Assembly: GCA_036426205.1 (NCBI GenBank)
Contig: CM071568.1
Coordinates: 36,009,499 to 36,073,498, forward strand
Origin: Ascaphus truei
Taxonomy: Eukaryota; Chordata; Amphibia; Anura; Ascaphidae
Reading direction: 5' to 3'
DNA length: 64,000 nucleotides
The notes below the pieces were generated by a model, which had not been told where the DNA came from, did no database searches, and saw only the letters and a list, made by a program, of their open reading frames with translations. The position numbers and the translations under genes were made by a program. Of this stretch, positions 44,286 to 56,204 are shown in pieces (position 1 is the first letter of the stretch; every line of letters starts with the position of its first letter).

Positions 44286-44757
44286 CTCAAGCAAAGTGCA
44301 CCAACACCGGTCAACAGGCGCTGATCCCGCCTTAGGGAACACTCTTTGGGGACACAAAGTGGAGTGGCCAAAGGACTGAACCTATATACATCATTACAAT
44401 TACATGGACACGGTGTGGGGGCACGTGGTGATGGGACAGTGACATTTCTCTTTATGAGAGTAACCGAGCCACTAAGGTTATATTATAAGACATGGTTGAT
44501 GTGTTATATGTGTGTTATTACTATACCCATAAGCAAAGGTTCTAGCAGTATTACAGTAAAAAGTTCCAATCTGATGTGTGTTGCTATTGTTCTTACCCAG
44601 GGGAATCTTACGCAGTGAGGATCCTGGGTAAGTGGAGGCACTGCCAATAAGATAACTATTACCCCAGGCTCCCAGCTAGTGGAGGCCCAGATCTCCTTGA
44701 GCCAACAGGTGTGTGCAGTACCCATAGTCACTCTAGAGCGTAGGAAAGAGGGCTACA
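44286..44757 (+). repeat. 3' LTR fragment of Gypsy copy 1
   Basis: Aligns by eye with 39245-39704 with few differences over ~450 bp, ending in the same GGCTACA. The 5' two thirds of the LTR are missing. Confidence 0.85.
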
Positions 44758-44944
44758 TATACACACAACCCAAGCAAGCTCAAAACCCAGAACCCATCAC
44801 ATCATTTATCAACTGGTATCAGTTGTTTTGAGGTTAGTGGCCCCTCCTCCCAGGGTTTAAGCTCACCCTACCCCACTTTTTAACGTAAAGGAAGTTTTTT
44901 TCATGTTGCTGTATGGATAGATTCCTTGCACTCATTCTCCAACA

Positions 44945-45233
44945 GAGTCGTGTGAGACGGTGCAACTGCCTTTGAAATAACGTGTGACCAATGATTGCAA
45001 ATAAAATATCTAGGTACAAAAATTTATTAGCACATAAGAAACAGCAAAAAAGTCCTCTTACGCGTTTCGCGTGGTCTCCCACTCTTTGATAAAGCGTGGG
45101 AGACTACGCGAAACGCGTAAGAGGACTTTTTTGCTGTTTCCTTATGTGCCAATAATTTTTGTACCTAGATATTTTATTTGCAATCATTGGTCACACGTTC
45201 TTTCCAAGGCAGTTACACCGCCTTACACGACTC
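44945..45233. repeat. Near-perfect palindrome of PLE terminal sequence (138-bp arms)
   Basis: 44945-45082 is almost the exact complement of 45096-45233 around a 13-bp centre (TCTTTGATAAAGC). Each arm runs GAGTCGTGTGAG...CTAGGTACAAAAA...GCAAAAAAGTCCTCTTACGCG. The near identity of the arms suggests a recent event. Confidence 0.9.
45082..45123 (+). ncRNA. Hammerhead ribozyme motif in palindrome
   Basis: CTCT (45082-45085), TTGATAA, stem II AGCGT/ACGC with loop, GAAA (45110-45113), CGCGTA with GTA as cleavage triplet, AGAG (45120-45123). Among the better-formed motifs here. The opposite arm carries only the 3' half (ACGCGTTTCGCGTGG complement). Confidence 0.65.
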
Positions 45234-45299
45234 CTTGCATGCTGATGATTTCTTCCGGTAGGAGCACGCCGGCAGCACCTGGATCTCCAGACGATCAAC

Positions 45300-45831
45300 A
45301 AAGTGAGTAACTTTATTCATCAACTGTGACTTACTCTATGTGTCATACCATATTCATACTTCCCTATAACCACGGATACCCATATAAGATCTACCTATGA
45401 AGGCTAATGGGAGTATATCAAGAGTGGTAACTAAGGGACATTGTATGGGACACTATTGATCTTGGCTAATGTGGACCATGGAGGTCTAGGTTCATTATGC
45501 TGTCTCTTTTGGGAAAGAGAACAATGATTTAAAGGCTACAAATTGTACGTTCAATACGTGGACATTCCTTGTGAGCATTGCTAGGGGAGCATTCCCCTCA
45601 CTCTTCGGCTATTCTCCAACAGAGGTAAAGGAGAAGTTTCAACAGTTTAGTGTTGGGACCTGCAAATTTGGTCATGCCTTGACTTTGGCTTGCAGGCTTA
45701 TAACGCTTTAGCCAAAGGGTTTAACCTTATTAATGAGAATATTATTATTGAAGTATTTAACTACAGTATATACTAATTATTATATATTTTGTCAAATTGG
45801 ATGTAGCATTGGTGTTTTCTGTCTTGTTGTA

Positions 45832-45887
<56 letters not shown>

Positions 45888-47740
45888 TTATGTGTATATA
45901 TATATTTATATATATATAAACAAGAAAAATAGGAGTGCAAATAACCAATATTGTATGGAAAAATATAAACAATTTATTATACCAGATAATAAATGTCCCT
46001 AACTTGATAAACAATTTGAGATAGATAGTAAAAGCATAAAAATGCAATTAAAAAACAATAATGATTAAAATACAAAAGGACCCATCACAATATGATATTC
46101 AATAGAAGAAACACCTGTATAACCAGACACAAGTTGAATAGCAAGGGGACTCACTCAATGAGGGGAGATAGGACAGGTGATATAAAATTACCATACAGTA
46201 TATAGTCCAGAGGAGAAAACGGAAATTGTGGGGCAATGCCAGTATTTTAAATGTACATAGAAAGTACTTAGTTTGATCTCACCAAATGCAGCTCATGAGT
46301 GGTAGTACCAGGGAATCCGTCAGCTAAGCCTCCTAAGCAAAGAAAGCCATGATGATGCCGATCCGGAAGTTGATCCACTGAAAGCCTGTTCACTCACAAA
46401 CAAATGGTGCCCCGATAAAGAGGGGTGAAGGATGCAGAGGGGCGGGTGGGGTGGTGTATATACTGTATACAGCTGCGACAGCCTTTATTCTAAATCAGCC
46501 AAAGCCGAGCTGCTCTGATAACCGTGGCCAGACGCGCTCTGTTTTCTTATTTATCTGAGTGCTTTTCGTTATGTTAGCGCTCACTTTTTTAGCGTTGTCT
46601 GCAATACTGCAATACCGTCTAGAAACTCAGGTTGGAGATATTTAAAAAAAAGAATAAAATACGGCAGCCGTACTCACCATAGACTTTGCCAATCGGTTGG
46701 TGCCGAGCCACTGCCACAAGTCCCGTATTCTTGATTATACACATAGTTAACAGGTGACAGCGGACCTGCTATACCTGTAGTTGACAGCTGATGAAGCTGG
46801 AAATCAATTTGGTACATGCAAACTTGCTGGTATCTGTACGTGAAATCCTGCTCAGGCTGCAGGTATCCAGGCGGGGACAGACAGCAAGGGTTGCCGGTCA
46901 CCAGGTTTTCACTGACGGTCGGACCGTTATTGGATGCCGGTGCTGGCGCTGTTCAATTGCTGGCCTGAGACAGACAATTCTTAGTTGGTTTTACCATGAC
47001 CTTTCACCTTTTGAAGTCTCCATGATCAAAGATACTGTTAAAATCTGGCGCAACACACCAATACCCTCCTCTAACTCCGGGTGCAGGATCAATACGAAAA
47101 AAAACACGGATCGATACATAACTTTCTCCTTATTGCACGCTTCCACACACGAGCATCAGGTGAAAATTTGTAAAAGTCATAATTTTTGATAAATTATTGA
47201 TACATTTGACCAACTGTGGCTATCTTATCATCTGCTGCATTAATTGCGGACCATATGAAATAAGCGTACGTTAAGTCTGGCTTTTTGAACACGTACTGCA
47301 GCGGTGTACTCATCTCGGAACTCTGAACAATACTGTAGAACACCAGACACTGTGCATTCAGTTTTTAATATGAAACGCCTAAATTGATACAGTATTGTAA
47401 CTTCTTCAGTACCAAGGTCAATTCACAATGAACCACTGCGGTATTTTTTAAACACCTGCAAGTCAACACATTAATGAAGCACATGTACATTACTGTAGTG
47501 TACACATTAGAATTCATTACAATTCATGAATATCTGCCACCTGGCGGATACACGAAGAATTGCACCCAATTTAATCCGAACCATTATCGTTAAACAGATC
47601 AACCGCGGGTGACGGCCGGCATGAATGCGGCACGAATACGGCATGAATGTGGCATGAACGCGGTGAAGCGCGTGGCATTCTTAAACCGCCACCGCAAAAT
47701 AACCGAGAAGTGTTAAAATAAAAGCTGCTGCGGCTGTATA
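45300..47740 (+). other. No recognised gene; (TA)n/(TG)n tract
   Basis: A compound (TA)n(TG)n tract lies at 45834-45917. The sequence at 46300-47700 contains a TATACTGTATACAGCTGCGACAG block (from 46459) and GCGGCATGAATGCGGC-type short repeats near 47620-47665. It could be a non-autonomous DNA element, but I could not pair its ends. Short open frames are not convincing. Confidence 0.35.
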
Positions 47741-48019
47741 TATGTATATGTATATTAATGCACTCATAGTTCATATTTCAGTGAGTGCCACATCAATTGT
47801 ATGGAGTTCAAATTGGGAGATCTGCAAATATAAAGACAAATACAGTACGGTTATTGAAAAGAATAAAGCAAGCACACACACACATTGTTATAATACTGTA
47901 GGTTCTACAGATGCAGCGGCCGTTATCTGATAATTTTTCAAATTGGTTTTCGAGATCTTGTCACGAGAGCTTGCGACAGGCTGTAATTTACACCAAAACT
48001 ATATATAAATATATATATA

Positions 48020-49312
48020 TACCTGGGTTTGACTGGGACGAGACTTAAGATACTGTATAATAAAGTGATTTTATTCCTTAGGATAGGTGAACACAACAGA
48101 TATGTACAAATAACAGGCAAAATATAGACACTTACTTAAAAGATGAAAATAATGAAAACAGTCCCAGCTGGACTGGCAGTTTCATGCAGCAATCAGCCCA
48201 AGACATTGCATGGCATTTCTTCTCAGCAATCAAGATGGTATAGCACAACATGCCTGATGACATGCAGGCATGAAGGCAATGAACACATGAAGAACAATGG
48301 GTAAAAGGTGGTTCTGACTTATATATCATTTTAACTTCCTCCTTCCCAGTTTACGGCTCCGTGCCGTCTAGTAAAAAGTCTTTGAAGCTCTTTTGGCTTC
48401 CATTGAAGTGTGAATTACCACATTTACAAAAACATCCTCTTCCCTGCTCATTATCATAGCAGGGGGGCTGCAGTTTCTCAGAATTCAACCAAAATTTCAT
48501 ATTTACTGCAAATCATTGCATAACTTCTGTTCCGTAATACACACAGTCAGGTGAGATATATTAATACGGCCTGTGACACCTGACGGTCGCAGAGAGACCA
48601 AAAATTACATTGTAATATGAACATTAATAGAGATATTAATATCTGGCATTTAGCAGCAGGTACATATACAGTGTTTAGACTCCCAAAGTTCGGCTGACTC
48701 CCGCCAATACACTTATGTAATTCTTAGCCGGTTCAGCCAAGGACATCTCATAATATTCTTATATTTATTAAAGTTACTCACTTTTGATATCCTGTTTGGG
48801 GGTAGCCCCCCCCTGGCCCCATCAATAAAACCTTTTGAAGTGGGCTTTTGCTTAGCAATTAGGTAATCACTCTCTTGATTACTATGTATCACACCTAGCC
48901 CAGACCTCTCTTTTGATATGCATTTCCAGAGAGGAAGCTTGCATATCAAAACGTGAATAGACCCATTTGGCCTTTACATTTTAAAAACCCTTCTGCTTTT
49001 CACCTTCCACTCCAATTAAGCCCTTTGAAGTCCAGGTTTCCTGAAAAGACACCATACAGTGGAATTTCCTTAAACTGTAGCTTATTAACCCCTGATGATC
49101 CAGTGTGTGTGTTATGCAAACACTGATTAACCCAGACATTACAATGGGACAGGGAAACAGGGGGAGAATACATTTACAGGTTATAACAAGGGTAAAATCA
49201 CATTTCTGGGCCTCAGCCCAGTTAACCCCTTGTCTCCCTGGCGAGGTTAGAGGGGGGCCCTTGGGGTGTAACCCCGTTAACCCCGGGCCAAACCCTCCCT
49301 ACCATCACAGAT
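48020..49312 (-). repeat. Possible LTR on the minus strand
   Basis: Minus strand: purine tract CGGGGAGATC at about 49313-49322, then TGTGATGGTAGGG. AATAAA (minus) lies near 48070, followed by a CTTTATTATACAG phrase similar to that after the polyA of the LTR at 36601-37160. The 3' end is unclear. Confidence 0.35.
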
Positions 49313-49517
49313 CTCCCCGAAATTCTTTCAAAATTTGCCGCGGCAGACTAATGGCCCATTGGATTAACATGGCAGGGGTCCCTGCTTGGTTAATCTTACC
49401 GGGGTCTACCTGTGTTTTAGAGTCGCACAGAAAGAGATAGGCTGAATCAGTCACTCTAACTGCTCACCTCTAACAGGCGATCACAGGTTTTTTATTTAAT
49501 TTTAAACACTACAGTAT

Positions 49518-49760
49518 TGTAGCAGGGGGTCTCCGGAGCTGACCCACATTTATTTCAGGTCTGGGGACCTCCTACTTCGCGAGATATAGGCGCCATTATG
49601 GGGTGCCGGCATCCCCATGTTAACATCCTGTGGGTCATGTGACCATGGGATCTAATCAACGCAGAGGGATACCGGCACCCCATAACAGGGTCTGTAACTC
49701 AGGAAGTAGGGGGTCCCCAAGGCTAAAATCAACTTTGTTCCACTCAGAACACCCCCTGCC
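49518..49760. repeat. Foldback repeat, second copy of the family at 31690
   Basis: Arms 49518-49613 and 49667-49760 are inverted (GCAGGGGGTCTCCGGAGCTG against its complement). The GGTGCCGGCATCC centre matches GGTGCCGGTAACC of the first copy. Confidence 0.75.
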
Positions 49761-49869
49761 ACTAGTATCAAACACCTCCCCCCAACAAAGAAAAATACAT
49801 CTACATTGGATACAAAAGTTACAGTATGCCAATGCAAATGCCAACCTAAAAAAAATAATAATAAAACAT

Positions 49870-50130
49870 TAAATAAAATACAAGCCATCTTTTTCTTACG
49901 TTTTGATGTCTTCACCCACCATATCCAACCCAACACCAGCAACAGAAGCAGCAGCAACTCCTGATCCATGACGCAATGATCCTCAACAGCCATGGCCCAC
50001 AGGATAAATCTTTAATTCTTGTCTTCTATCTTGTCTTTTTTCTTTTCTTCATCTGTAATTTGTAATCCATTCTGGGGTCTTCTTTAGCTTCATCTGTACC
50101 TTTAATCCATTTTCAGGTCTTTTTTATCTT
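49870..50130 (+). other. No recognised feature
   Basis: Flank of the foldback repeat; TTCTT-rich. No gene. Confidence 0.4.
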
Positions 50131-50224
50131 CATGTGTTCTTCATCTTAACAGTGCACTATTCCATCTAACCCCAAAACAACAGTCATGCTCACCTGCAGA
50201 ACACGCAAGTAATATTGTACAATA

Positions 50225-51105
50225 TTAAGACCCATGGCTGCCAATACTAATGTCCTCTTCCTCAGATGTATTAAAAGTAATTTTAAATATTTGATGAGCA
50301 ATGTCCAAATATTTAAAATACGACTGATCAGTAAAATTCAGTATAGCCTTCTCTTGCCAGAAATTACATAACATCTGGAGGATATGTTGTAGCAATTTCC
50401 CGTTAGGAGTTAAAATTGAAAATGGTCCATCGTGAGTTAGGCTTTCCTGGTAAATAAAGTCTCTCATCAAATCAAGGACTGTTTGCATTCTTCATGACTT
50501 TTGATTTGGTAAACAAAGTCGTTCCAATTACAGTACATTCTCATGGAAGTTTGATACGATCGTAGAAGTTGCAAAATTTGTGAAGTCTGTTTACCTCTGT
50601 GTCCACGCAACAGAACACTGAAGCTTGTATTATGATGTGTACCACAGATTTGGAAGCAGGTAATATGAGACCTGTGTGCTTATGAAACATGTATTAGTAT
50701 CAGTATAAAGCAAATTAACTAAATAAATTCTGCATTTGAATAAAGAAACAGTAAATGAGTTAGGTTTGTTGTCGTGTCATCTTTGGAAGAAAAGACAAGA
50801 AACAAATCAAAATAACGAGTATTATTATCCCTAGAAAAAAAGAAACAATATTGGTTTCAAATAACCTAGGATCCCCAAAACCTTTCTCAGTCCACCAAAA
50901 ATATCTTTCCCACAGTTTGTAAGCCGGTCCCAATATTTGACAATAAGTCTCCTGTCATTGGCCAAAAAGATTTCAGTGACTGACCTAGTGTAGTTATCCA
51001 CTGTGGAAAATCACCTGGGTGGAGGTCGACACAAAGTAACTCACTTTGAACCCTCTGAAGGAGTATGTGTATCATATCATGTGTGGATCCAATTGTTAAC
51101 TTCAT
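50225..51105 (-). other. Unidentified minus-strand coding remnants, possibly env-like
   Basis: Two minus-strand open frames: 50488-50225 (87 residues, no recognised motif) and 51105-50887 (72 residues) containing FPQWITTLGQSLKSF and LLSNIGTGLQTVG, an amphipathic Gly/Leu pattern that could be part of a retroviral transmembrane subunit. Together with gag-like remnants on the same strand at 52740-54110 this may be an old retrovirus-like insertion. I do not recognise the family and the call is weak. Confidence 0.2.
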
Positions 51106-51119
51106 ATTCTTTAAATATG

Positions 51120-52290
51120 CCAGAAAAGGGATCGGAAGGATGATCTCGGTTAAGTTGAATATATTCCCCAGATTACTATATTTTTTCCAGACACTTCCGA
51201 TCCGTGTCCCTGGCTCTGATTTGAAAAATATTCAAAACAGACTGTTCAATTTTATATGGCAGGGCAAGAGACCCAGGGTCGCTAGATCAGTCCTGATGTC
51301 ATCAAAGGCATGGGGAGGTATGGGAGTACCTGATGTTTCAAAGTACTATCAGGCGGCTTAACTGAGACAAGCTGGCTAGATATAGAGTCTTACTACGCCA
51401 AAACGCCTTCTCTGCCCGCTTGCCTGTGGTGCATGGACAGGGCGGACATGCAAGCACAAAAATTCGAACTAGGCGCGATGTGACATACGTGGGATGACTG
51501 GATAAAATCCAAAGCTAAATTTAAGATCTCATCCGCCGGTTCAAAGCTCACTCCAATTTTCAATAATTCTAAGTTCCCCCCTGTGTGTGAACCTAGACAA
51601 TTTGACCAATTCAAAGTAAAGGGGATCAGGGTGGTCACCGATCTATTGAGGGATGGAAAGCTCCTGAGCGTCCAAGACTTACATACCAAATTCGAAGCGC
51701 CAGAATAGGGCACATACAAATATCTCCAAATTAAACATTATTTACAAAAAATATCCCCAAAATTAGAATTTCCCCCTCTCACAAACTTTGAGATGCTGTG
51801 TCAGGTTGGCACACATCAAAAAGGTCTAATAACTAAAATATACGCTGGAATGGAGATAGCAGCGGGCCCTCCCCGCTCATGAATACATGCTTAAATGGGC
51901 AGCGGAATTGAACACAGTTATTGACAGATAGGATTGGGAAGATATTTGGGATGCTGCCTCAGGAACTTCCATATGTACCACGACAAAAGAAAAGATCTAT
52001 AAAATTCTGTATCACTGGTACCTTACCCCAGTGAGACTAAAACAAATCTACCCCCTGGCCTCTTATCTATGCTGGAGAGGCTGTGGACAAAGGGGAGACA
52101 TGGCCCATATTTGGTGGTCATGTCCAGAAATTCAGAAATATTGGCTTACTGTACGAACTCTAATAAAAGAGGTAACTGACCTCACAATAACCATTGATCC
52201 ACTGACCTACTTACTGGCCAGACCAATAGAGGAAATTGTGACAAAAAGAAAAGAGGTTGGGGCGCTCCCTATTTGTATAGGCTTGTGATG
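51120..52290 (+). pseudogene. L1/Tx1-type LINE ORF2 C-terminal remnant
   Basis: 51120-51361 reads FPRLLYFFQTLPI, NRLFNFIWQGKRPR and GGMGVPDVSKYYQAA, the post-RT region typical of L1/Tx1 ORF2. After frameshifts, 52031-52288 gives YPLASYLCWRGCGQRGDMAHIWWSCP, the Cys-containing C-terminal segment (C-x-x-C...H-x-x-x-x-C type) of the same proteins. The RT domain is missing and several stops separate the parts. Confidence 0.75.
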
Positions 52291-52299
52291 CTGCCTGTG

Positions 52300-52460
52300 T
52301 GGTAATGTGTAACCAAAGAAAGGGTAGTGTATACTTGCCCTTGTTGTTTTCTGCAGCTGGACCAGTAGAGAAGATAAAGCCCGGAATCTTCTTATAGTTG
52401 CAGTGGAGATGGAGGGTTGGTCAGCGCACGGGATTTTGCTCAAACATAGAGAAAAGAAGA
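52300..52460 (+). other. No recognised feature
   Basis: Short unique stretch between the LINE and the minisatellite. Confidence 0.35.
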
Positions 52461-52465
52461 TAGCA

Positions 52466-52612
52466 CACAGCACTCACAGCACACTCTCACAGCACTCAGA
52501 TCTCACAGCACTCAGCTCTCACAGCACACTCTCACAGCACACAGCTTTCACAGCACACAGCACTCACAGCACACTCTCACAGCACTCACAACACACTCTC
52601 ACAGCACACTAC
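52466..52612. repeat. Small minisatellite related to CACAGCACTCTCA
   Basis: Units of CACAGCACTCA and CACTCTCACAG; composition and unit wording resemble the array at 27374-28625, and it is likewise followed by a CCTCCC-rich segment. Confidence 0.85.
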
Positions 52613-52739
52613 ACCACACCTCCCACTCCCCCTCCCTACCTATGGTGTCGGCTACTGAGATCGGAGTGGAGCTGGCATCAGGAGGAGGGGGGGTGTAGGG
52701 AGGAGGGGGATGTCGGGAGGAGGGTGTAATGTATTTGTA

Positions 52740-54110
52740 ACTTGAAATTACTCATTCTTCATGAGGTCCCGGAGGATTTTGTTTAATCTTCCCTACAGTT
52801 TTCTTTGTAGTGGCAGGTGGTGCTCTTTATAACCTCTTGTTGACTATTAGTAGGCTCAGAGGTTTGTTTAGAATAACCTGTGCATGTGTCACGGGAGCGT
52901 ATTTCACTTCCCTTGTTCTGCCCAAATCTGTCCGGAGTCCTAGTAAAAGGTCTCAGATTCTATCTGAGTGCACTTTCCTCATAACGAGGTGTAGGTGGAG
53001 GTGTTTGATTCCCTGGTGTGTTATATCCCCGATAATCTGTTCCCCAATTTCTCCTAAAATTACCTTCTCTCGTTCACTGTGTGTCCCTTGGTCAAAAGTG
53101 TCCGATTTGGATTTAAGATCTTCCCAAAGGTTTCGGTGGTTTGGAAAAATTCCTCCCCCTTTCTTTATCACTGCGGTCTGGTTTCCTGTCACTTTTCTGT
53201 ATTTTTGACGTTCTTGCGTTGTCTCCTGTAAGCGTTTTACCTACGAGAGTATACATAATTTTTAATATTTCAGCAACCCTCTCTGCTCTTTGTTCAACTG
53301 GCAGTCCCTGTATCTGTCTTTCAAGATCTAAAAGAAGACCTTGACCTTTATTAAAAGGTTTCATAAAACCCCATACAATATCATGATTGCCTTGTGTTAA
53401 ACGTAACCCTAAGATGTAAGTAGCTACTATCCCACTTGATTTGTTTACCTATCCAAGTGTATCAGCTAGTGATGAGATTGTAACCTTTCCATGTGTTTTT
53501 TTCTAACACATTACTGATCACTGTGTCCCAGTCTCTAGCCTCAGCTATGGTAATTGACAATCCTGCAGGTAGTAAAGCGTTCACCAATGCAAGTTTTTGT
53601 AGAGGTGTAGGTGTAGGGTAAACGCCATCTAAACAATGTGTTTTTTCATGAAGCCATAAAGCAAATTCTTTTGGGTCAGTAGGTAAGTGTCCGATTGTGG
53701 CTTTAGTATTTGACATCAGAATTCCTACTGGTGCTTGAGCTGGCACAGGAATTAACGCTTGAGCTCCTCTTGCTCCCAAGAGTACATTTAGGATTTTTCC
53801 CATCAATTTAATTTCTGCTAAAGCATTGTTTCTCTCTTCCTGTGCAGTGGCTGCAATCGGTCCTGCCTCAACTTGTGTAACTGGTGTGTATAAATGTATG
53901 CGAAGTGAACCCCATCGTGCACCAGAATTAATGGGACCATGTATCTATATACCTGGAGCTATTTAAGGTGCCGCTCCCAAAGTTACAATTGCCTCATCAT
54001 AGCTTAAATTAATTAATGTTTGTGCTAAAGGATTGTATGCTTAATGTACATATGTGAAAGTGTGTGGATCATCAGTTAAATCTATCCTGATGTAAGAATA
54101 TCTGGCACCA
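52740..54110 (-). pseudogene. Unidentified gag-like remnant on the minus strand
   Basis: Minus-strand reading gives several partial frames: around 54110-53810 an Ala/Ile-rich segment with GPINSGARWGSLRIHLYTP; 53806-53462 with DPKEFALWLHEKTHCLDG and TPLQKLALVNALLPAGLSI; 53364-53113 with LLLDLERQIQGLPVEQRAERV followed by a Lys/Arg/Ser-rich tail. The order (helical capsid-like region, then a basic tail) suggests a Gag, but I see no zinc knuckle or protease. It abuts the Gypsy copy 2 gag at about 54220. Family unknown. Confidence 0.3.
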
Positions 54111-54399
54111 GTACCCATGGACAAAACTGAATATCTAACGCAATTATTTCATTATCATTCAGTTCTCTTTGAAAATTATTTGTCATTAATATTTCAAGGT
54201 ACGCAACATTTGCAAAATCCCATCCAACCCAGGGTGATTTTCAGTCCCGGGACCCCGCTGGAGGCACCCCTCCAAACCGCGCCCATCCTACACCCCCAGA
54301 GAGCACCGGGCCAGTCTAGGAATCACCCCTAGCCCAAGCACAGAACCTCACCAACACTTGTCCCCAGGGAACTCAGCATTGGTAGTAACTCTACCTCAA

Positions 54400-55350
54400 T
54401 TGATGGAAGTCCTGACCTATCAATACCATAAGCTCAAGGCTTTCTCTATGCCCCTTGGAGAGGCAGAATTCGAAGAGTGGAAGGATCATGTGGGGCAAGT
54501 GCTCCCTGAGTGGACCTGCTCTGACACTGTAAAACAGCAGCGAATCATCGAGTGCCTATGGCCTCAGGCCGCCCATATGGTACAGTCCTACAATGATTGT
54601 CACCCCAACGCTGATGCACAAGCGCAAATACATGCTCTAACCAAGACGGTTTCCCGGATGATGCCATATCTCTACTGGCCTGGTTCCACGCTCTCACGCA
54701 AGCCAAGGGAGAAGATGTGTTGGAGTTCCTCCGCCGGATCCAGTTGGTCCTATGCCTCTGGGGAAGAAGATCACCCCAGCATCCCAGGCCAACGGTCTGC
54801 GAATCCAGCAACTTCTGCGGGAAGCATTGCCTATGCACCCGGTTGCTATACATGTCAGTTTCACTCTCTTCCCAGACCAGTCTCTAAACTTTGATGACCT
54901 GATGGATAGAGTACAAGTATCCTATGAGTTCATTTGTCCAAACTGTCTAGGGACTCTGCAAAAAGGGAAAGGCCTGCTACTTCCGCCAATGGGGAATCGC
55001 AAGGACGAGCTCAAAGGGACATCGACCCCAAATGCCAAGGAGGCAGAAAGCGATGAGGACTACCCTGCTCCCAAGGTGCCTACCGCCACATCCAGGTCAC
55101 CCAAGAGAGAATCTCCTGCCTCCAGGGCCGAGGCAAATAAGAGTGACACAATCTGCTACAATTATGGCCAAAAGGGCCATCTCTCTAAGAACTGTCCGAA
55201 GCCCAGAAAAGCCAGAACATTCCACCCTAGGCCACGATCTGCAAAGTCCAGTCTGCTGAAACCTCCTCCCCATCTTCAGAGAACACGCCAGCACCAAGCC
55301 CCGATGAAACATCTCCATCGGACGCTTACAGTTGCGTAGAACCAGCCGCC
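54400..55350 (+). pseudogene. gag: PNMA-like capsid and degenerate zinc knuckle (copy 2)
   Basis: 54418-54660 reads YHKLKAFSMPLGEAEF, EEWKDHVGQVLPEWTC and QRIIECLWPQAAHMV, parallel to copy 1. After frameshifts near 54650-54750, the frame from 54752 gives LLREALPMHPVAIHVS and LNFDDLMDRVQ, then a basic linker and CYNYGQKGHLSKNCP: the second Cys of the CCHC knuckle is Tyr, so it would not bind zinc normally. Confidence 0.8.
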
Positions 55351-56185
55351 ATCATACGCGTCCTCGTAGACGGCATTAATGCATCGGCTTTGCTAGACAC
55401 CGGGTCCCAAGTGACCATTGTATACTGCCCAGTATAAGCTATACATCTTGAGCACCTGCCCTGGCAGTCAAGTGAACAAGGTAAAGCTGTGGGTACTCAG
55501 CAATGAGGACTACCCCACCGATGGCGTGGTGAAGTTTTGGCTGGAAATAACACAGCTAAGCACCAGCAAGTCTCACATAATGGATGTGGAGGCTCTGATA
55601 TGCCCCGAGCCTCGAGAGCACCCAAGCTCACGTCATATTGGGAACCAACACTGACGTGGTGCGGGCAGTGATCATAGAATACCTGCAAGACGCCGCCGAA
55701 CTACACCTGTCGGCACTACAAATCAACCCAATTCTGAAGGAAGAGTGCTGTCGGATCTCGGCTGAGCAAGGATACGGTGACTTGTTCAATTGCACCAAGG
55801 GGATGTCCAAGATTCCACCAGGGGGAGCGAAGGTCATGTACGCTGCGTGTTGCTATCCGGGCCGAGACGAAGCCGATCATCTCTCTCTCTTGAGAGAACG
55901 CCTGAGGATTACGCCAACCGAGACTACAAGCTTGTGCCAGAGGTACGAGAATGGAAGTCTGCACTAATGGGGAAGATCAAGGTATTTAGCCAAAACATCT
56001 CTCCTTACCCCATGCCCCTCAGCCAAGGACAGCGGTTGGGTAGGATATACCTAGTTACCCCTGTTGAGACTATGGCCGTTGAAGTGAGCACCGCTGCCGT
56101 GCCAGATCAACCAGCTGAGCTGGCTTTCGACTTCAAGGAATCCACCCTGCCCGCCGAGTGGAAGGATCGGCTAACGTCCAAGTAA
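55351..56185 (+). pseudogene. pol: Protease and pro-RT linker (copy 2)
   Basis: 55351-55437 reads ALLDTGSQVTIVY (intact D-T-G) and soon hits a TAA. Further frames (55418-55654, 55638-55967, 55790-56185) continue the linker seen in copy 1 (MDVEALICPEPREHPS; MPLSQGQRLGRIYLVTPVE). At least three frameshifts. Confidence 0.7.
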
Positions 56186-56204
56186 GGAGAAGGCCGGGAA
56201 GTGT

